DNA of 34,465 bases, taken from contig CALWHM010000019.1 of NCBI GenBank assembly GCA_944380395.1, forward strand, positions 1 through 34,465, in the 5' to 3' direction. The first letter of the stretch is position 1. The number at the start of each line of letters is the position of its first letter. Below the pieces are notes generated by a model, which saw only the letters and a program-made list of their open reading frames with translations, had not been told where the DNA came from and made no database searches. The position numbers and the translations under genes are program-made. The stretch comes from an uncultured Clostridia bacterium (GTDB lineage: Bacteria > Bacillota > Clostridia > Christensenellales > UBA3700). Shown one piece after another: positions 31,411 through 34,465 of this stretch.

Positions 31411-32898
31411 ATGAAAGATCGTAAATTCATATATATTTTATCCGCACTGCTTTTGGTTATTTTATGCGGAACGATAATTTTGACCGCCTGCGATGACGAC
31501 CCTACCACCCCCGCTTATGTGTTTCACGATCAAGCAGAGGACATAAGCGGAAGCAGGCAGCTGTTTTTGGATACCCTGCTTATCAACGAAGAAAAAACCA
31601 CCGCGCAAGCTACCCTTAATTCCCCCGTGCGCAGCGAAGAAGTCATACTTTTCAACGATCCTTGGCAAGGAAACTGCTGCGACTATTTTACCGTCTTTGA
31701 AGATATAGACAAAAACGGCGTAAAATTTTTCAGGCTGTACTATATCGGCAGATGGATCTACTCCGAAGAATATCCCGATGTGCTCCGCATATGTTACGCA
31801 TACAGTTACGACGGATATAACTGGGAGTTCCCCAACCTCGGGCTCAGAGAAGTCAACGGCAATAAAAACAACAATGTCATCCTCGACGATACCGACCAAC
31901 TGTTCGATAATTTCTTTGTATTCAAAGACTCCAATCCCGAATGCGACCCCTCAGAAAAATACAAGGCTTTGGGGGAATATTATGAATATTTGGGAGGTCC
32001 CGTCGACCTGCGTGCATGGGTATCCCCGGACGGCATAAACTGGACTTGTAAAGGTACCGTCATGGCGCCCGGCACAGGCACTTTCGATTCCTTAAATACT
32101 TGCTATTATGACGATGCAATAAATAAATATGTACTTTATTCCCGTAATATGTTCTATGACGCACAAGGTATTTCCTATCGCGCCATACAAAGGAGCGAAT
32201 CAGACGATTTTTACACTTGGTCCGCGCCGAAATTTATCTCATATGCAGACGGCGAAAATATGCAAATGTACACTAATAATATATCGCGTTACTATAGAGC
32301 GCCTCAATATTATATCGGTCACCCTACCCGTTATACTTCGCCCGACGAGATCTCTCCGGGAGCGGACAGAGTGACCGACAGTATTTTTATTTTCTCTCGC
32401 GACGGACTTACTTTCGAGCGCACTTCCGAAACATGGATACTCAATCGCCCGAAAGACGATATAAATTGGACATACGGCGATTCTTATTTTGCAGCAGGGA
32501 TACTTCAGACAAAGGATGCGTTCGGAAATGATGTGATGTCTTTCTACACTAACGAAGATCGTTTCTCTGAAACAGGCACAAAATTCGTCAAATACGACAT
32601 GCGCCTTGACGGATTTGTCTCTTACGATGCTTTGGGATGCAACGCCGATGTTGTTACAAAACCCGTTAAATTTTCGGCGGGATCTCTTTATCTCAATTAC
32701 CGTACCGGCATTGGCGGCGAAATAGTCGTCAGTTTGGAGGACAAAAACGGAGCTACATTGCTTAAAACCACTCTTACCGGCGACTTCACAGATAAGCTTG
32801 TGTTCAATGACGAACAGCTTGCTCCTTTCAAGGACAAAGGCATTGTCTTGAAGATACAATTACGTGACGCACAAGTCTATTCATATATGTTCGATTGA
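31411..32898 (+). CDS. Secreted lipoprotein, five-bladed beta-propeller glycosidase-like
   Basis: 495 residues with a signal peptide and lipobox LTAC (Cys27). The start of the mature domain, SRQLFLDTLLI, then EEVILFNDPWQG, FFRLYYIGRW and LRICYAYSYDGYNWEFPNLGL, follow the pattern of GH43/GH32-like propeller proteins often annotated as putative glycosyl hydrolases in gut and environmental bacteria. Repeated blades (WVSPDGINWTCKG, RSESDDFYTWSAPKF, FSRDGLTFERTSETW) support this. The C-terminal beta-sandwich (about 420-495) is shared with the upstream paralogue. GGAGGG in the upstream gene's end is the ribosome site. Substrate and catalytic residues are not assigned. Confidence 0.82.
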   Translation: MKDRKFIYILSALLLVILCGTIILTACDDDPTTPAYVFHDQAEDISGSRQLFLDTLLINEEKTTAQATLNSPVRSEEVILFNDPWQGNCCDYFTVFEDIDKNGVKFFRLYYIGRWIYSEEYPDVLRICYAYSYDGYNWEFPNLGLREVNGNKNNNVILDDTDQLFDNFFVFKDSNPECDPSEKYKALGEYYEYLGGPVDLRAWVSPDGINWTCKGTVMAPGTGTFDSLNTCYYDDAINKYVLYSRNMFYDAQGISYRAIQRSESDDFYTWSAPKFISYADGENMQMYTNNISRYYRAPQYYIGHPTRYTSPDEISPGADRVTDSIFIFSRDGLTFERTSETWILNRPKDDINWTYGDSYFAAGILQTKDAFGNDVMSFYTNEDRFSETGTKFVKYDMRLDGFVSYDALGCNADVVTKPVKFSAGSLYLNYRTGIGGEIVVSLEDKNGATLLKTTLTGDFTDKLVFNDEQLAPFKDKGIVLKIQLRDAQVYSYMFD

Positions 32899-32922
32899 TG
32901 CAAAGTATCTTTTAGCCCCACG

Positions 32923-32958
32923 ACCGCGGCAATCGTTTTTTGCCGCGGTTTATGCATT
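32923..32958 (+). terminator. Terminator of the propeller lipoprotein operon
   Basis: A perfect 10-bp stem ACCGCGGCAA / TTGCCGCGGT (32923-32932 with 32940-32949), followed by a loosely T-rich tail, 25 bases after the stop. Confidence 0.75.
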
Positions 32959-32994
32959 TTATCGTTATTTGCTGAAAAATTTTTTATAAAATCA

Positions 32995-33023
32995 TTGACA
33001 CGTTAAAATTTATCTCGCAAAAT
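32995..33023 (+). promoter_or_regulatory. Possible promoter of the GtrA-family gene
   Basis: TTGACA, 17 bases, CAAAAT. The -35 is perfect and the -10 is weak. It ends 21 bases before the chosen ATG. Confidence 0.45.
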
Positions 33024-33044
33024 ATAAGAAAGGTGGGAAAAGTT

Positions 33045-33692
33045 ATGAGCAATACGGACAAAATCGACGATATTACAAAAAACGACGCTTCATCAAGCGC
33101 CGCTTCTTCGCAGGACAACGCCAAAAGTAAAGCGTCCGCCGCGCTGGACAAAGGCAAGGCTTTTATGGGACTCCATAACAACATTTGGCAGATAATCAAA
33201 TTCACGTTTATAAGTCTTATCGCTTTTATCGCGGAGTTTGCCTCAATGTACGCTCTGCAATACGGACTGGAAGACGCCTTGGGAAATAAGCCCTTCGATT
33301 GGTTTATCTTCCGCTACGATCCCGGCCGCGAAGGCGCTTTCGGCACGGCGGGCTTTATCGCAATGCTTGTTTCAAAATGCATAGCGGAAATAATCTCCTT
33401 CACCATAAACCGTAAAAAAACTTTCAATGCAAATAACAACATAGTTTTCAGCGCAATAGCCTATGTGCTCACCGTCATAGCGCTCATCCTCTTCACCACT
33501 TGGATGGCGGGCGCTCTCGGCGACGCGATAGGTCCGCATATCGGCGCAGATTGGGGCAACACGATAAGCAAATTGCTCGGCTCTATTATAAGCTGGGTGG
33601 TGATGTTCCTTATGGATAAGTTCGTTATAATGCGCAAAATCGATAAAAAAGACCCTCGCCCCGACGACAATACCGAAGCAAGCGACAATTAA
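33045..33692 (+). CDS. GtrA-family membrane protein
   Basis: 215 residues. The ATG at 33045 is chosen; a GTG four codons earlier overlaps the AGGTGGG ribosome site. A hydrophilic Ser/Ala/Lys-rich N-terminal region of about 45 residues precedes four membrane helices (IIKFTFISLIAFIAEF; GFIAMLVSKCIAEIISF; AYVLTVIALILFTTWMA; LLGSIISWVVMFLM). The GtrA-like NRKKTF motif follows helix 2 and DKFVIM follows helix 4. GtrA-type proteins take part in translocating lipid-linked sugars used for cell-surface glycosylation. The gene is monocistronic here, between the lipoprotein locus and tRNA-Thr. Its partner glycosyltransferase is not in the window. Confidence 0.9.
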   Translation: MSNTDKIDDITKNDASSSAASSQDNAKSKASAALDKGKAFMGLHNNIWQIIKFTFISLIAFIAEFASMYALQYGLEDALGNKPFDWFIFRYDPGREGAFGTAGFIAMLVSKCIAEIISFTINRKKTFNANNNIVFSAIAYVLTVIALILFTTWMAGALGDAIGPHIGADWGNTISKLLGSIISWVVMFLMDKFVIMRKIDKKDPRPDDNTEASDN

Positions 33693-33713
33693 AATTTTTG
33701 TACGTCAAAATAA

Positions 33714-33742
33714 TTGACACGCCGTCTTCAATCAATTATAAT
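33714..33742 (+). promoter_or_regulatory. Perfect-consensus promoter of tRNA-Thr
   Basis: TTGACA, 17 bases, TATAAT. It ends 53 bases before the tRNA. Confidence 0.92.
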
Positions 33743-33795
33743 AATTAGGCACTTAAAGGCGCCGAACCTCACAAAATCGGCACAAAATTGAATAT

Positions 33796-33871
<76 letters not shown>

Positions 33872-33875
33872 GACG

Positions 33876-33905
33876 AAAAACCACAAGATATTGTGGTTTT
33901 TCTCT
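33876..33905 (+). terminator. Terminator of tRNA-Thr
   Basis: Stem AAAACCACA / TGTGGTTTT (33877-33885 with 33892-33900), a 6-base loop and a T-rich tail. The left arm AAAAACCACAAGA is repeated directly at 33920-33932. Confidence 0.85.
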
Positions 33906-33953
33906 TATTTTGCGGCTAAAAAAACCACAAGAGCGCACCATAACTAAATGTTG

Positions 33954-34207
33954 TAGCAAACACGGTAGCAAACACTTTTACGAATCATTCTCGTTATTCG
34001 GGACATTGAACCGTCATCTCGGGCGACCCTTTTTTCGGACTGTCTAAGGCGCTCAAAAACTGCCTTTTTCGGGCGTAATAGCAAACAATAGCAAACAACT
34101 GCCCCGACCGTTCTTTGACGGCGAAAAATTTTTTGCTTCCAACAGCGCTTTCACCGCCGTCTTCTTTTACTCCGTTTTTGAGTGCAATAGCAAACAAATA
34201 GCAAACA
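33954..34207 (+). repeat. Six TAGCAAACA repeats in three helically phased pairs
   Basis: TAGCAAACA occurs at 33954, 33966, 34079, 34089, 34188 and 34199 (9 bases each). Within pairs the starts are 12, 10 and 11 bases apart; the pairs are about 125 and 109 bases apart. All copies have the same orientation. Such phased direct repeats next to a tRNA 3' end are what arm-type sites of a tyrosine integrase look like. A 67-codon minus-strand ORF across them (33994-34197) is probably a by-product. I see no other gene between 33906 and 34266. Confidence 0.75.
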
Positions 34208-34217
34208 CTTTTCGCAG

Positions 34218-34247
34218 TAAAAAAGCCGCCGCATTTTCAGCGTCGGC
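34218..34247 (-). terminator. Terminator of the partial minus-strand gene
   Basis: On the minus strand: GCCGACGC, 7-base loop, GCGGCGGC (one mismatch), then six Ts, 20 bases past the stop codon. Confidence 0.8.
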
Positions 34248-34266
34248 TCATTGCAGAGAAGTGGTG

Positions 34267-34465
34267 TCATCTTTTCTTTTTTGGGTCGGTGCCTCCTTCG
34301 TCCACCGTCTTTATCAATTCGTCTATGGACGACACACCATAGCCGTCCATCAGACGGGCGATGTTTTGCAAAAACTCGTCTCCGCTTCCGGAAGATTTTT
34401 CTTCGGATTCTGTCGGCGGTTCGATGTCTTGTCTCGGCAAGCCGATCGGCTGTCTTGCTTGACTA
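34267..34465 (-). CDS. C-terminal part of an unknown protein, truncated by window end
   Basis: An open frame of 65 codons plus a TGA stop (34267-34269), entering from the window's right edge. The visible part has a polar Pro/Glu/Ser-rich linker (EPPTESEEKSSGSGDE), then a helical segment FLQNIARLMDGYGVSSIDEL, and ends with the basic tail GGTDPKKKR. A good terminator immediately downstream supports it as a real gene. The family is not recognisable from this end. Given the neighbouring repeats it is probably cargo or a mobility function of an integrated element, but this is inference. Confidence 0.65.
   Translation of the reverse strand, partial: SQARQPIGLPRQDIEPPTESEEKSSGSGDEFLQNIARLMDGYGVSSIDELIKTVDEGGTDPKKKR

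Noticed and set aside
33994-34197. 67-codon minus-strand ORF near the TAGCAAACA repeats
   Set aside because: Its LFAI-type peptides are simply translations of the DNA repeats, and it has no ribosome site.

Overview
The window reads as a chromosomal segment of an uncultured gut-type Clostridia. The evidence is HPr kinase/phosphorylase, long-form HPF, canonical sigma-A promoters, strong AGGAGG ribosome sites, a clostridial AraC-type regulator, and lipoproteins carrying MBG-like repeats. The mix of a DUF5685 protein, a Cys-tailed J-like protein and many Ig-repeat lipoproteins suggests Christensenellales or a relative. That placement is an inference; no marker gene fixes it.

Layout. 1-700: a gene-free accessory-looking stretch with three tandem palindromes. 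767-5083: minus-strand housekeeping block (ArsR regulator, uvrC, Cof-type HAD phosphatase, hprK, a 57-residue ORF). 5171-5350: a small plus-strand Cys-rich ORF with its own terminator. 5367-8399: a tightly coupled operon, trpS - DUF5685 - J-like/TPR/Cys-tail protein - membrane protein, read from a good promoter at 8455-8483. 8671-9201: hpf. 9535-9610: tRNA-Ala(CGC), followed by a short scar that holds a compact T-box-like RNA (9661-9847, minus) and the 3' end of a DUF262/DUF1524-type gene.

10112-23205 is a nine-gene minus-strand L-rhamnoside utilisation cluster: GH3 glycosidase, GPH-type symporter, SGNH esterase, GH78 alpha-L-rhamnosidase, a lipoprotein, rhaB, rhaA, rhaD and fucO. A plus-strand regulator (23344-24438) is divergent from it. 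The encoded route is: import of a rhamnoside, cytoplasmic deacetylation and hydrolysis, then rhamnose to rhamnulose to rhamnulose-1-P to DHAP plus lactaldehyde, and finally 1,2-propanediol. Three steps carry lesions: an in-frame TAA in rhaA, a one-base frameshift in the symporter, and loss of most of the AraC DNA-binding domain in the regulator. Either the locus is decaying or the assembly has errors.

24521-32898 is a divergent lipoprotein locus, visibly AT-richer than its surroundings. On the minus strand are a modular 1045-residue protein with Ig-like repeats and a DUF5722-like TIM barrel, and a 750-residue protein with five 75-residue MBG-like repeats. On the plus strand are two secreted beta-propeller-type lipoproteins that share a C-terminal domain. 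This is the best candidate for an undescribed surface glycan-handling system. 33045-33692 is a GtrA-family membrane protein. 33796-33871 is tRNA-Thr(GGT), followed by six spaced TAGCAAACA repeats in three pairs and a partial minus-strand gene, which looks like the edge of an integrated element continuing beyond the window.
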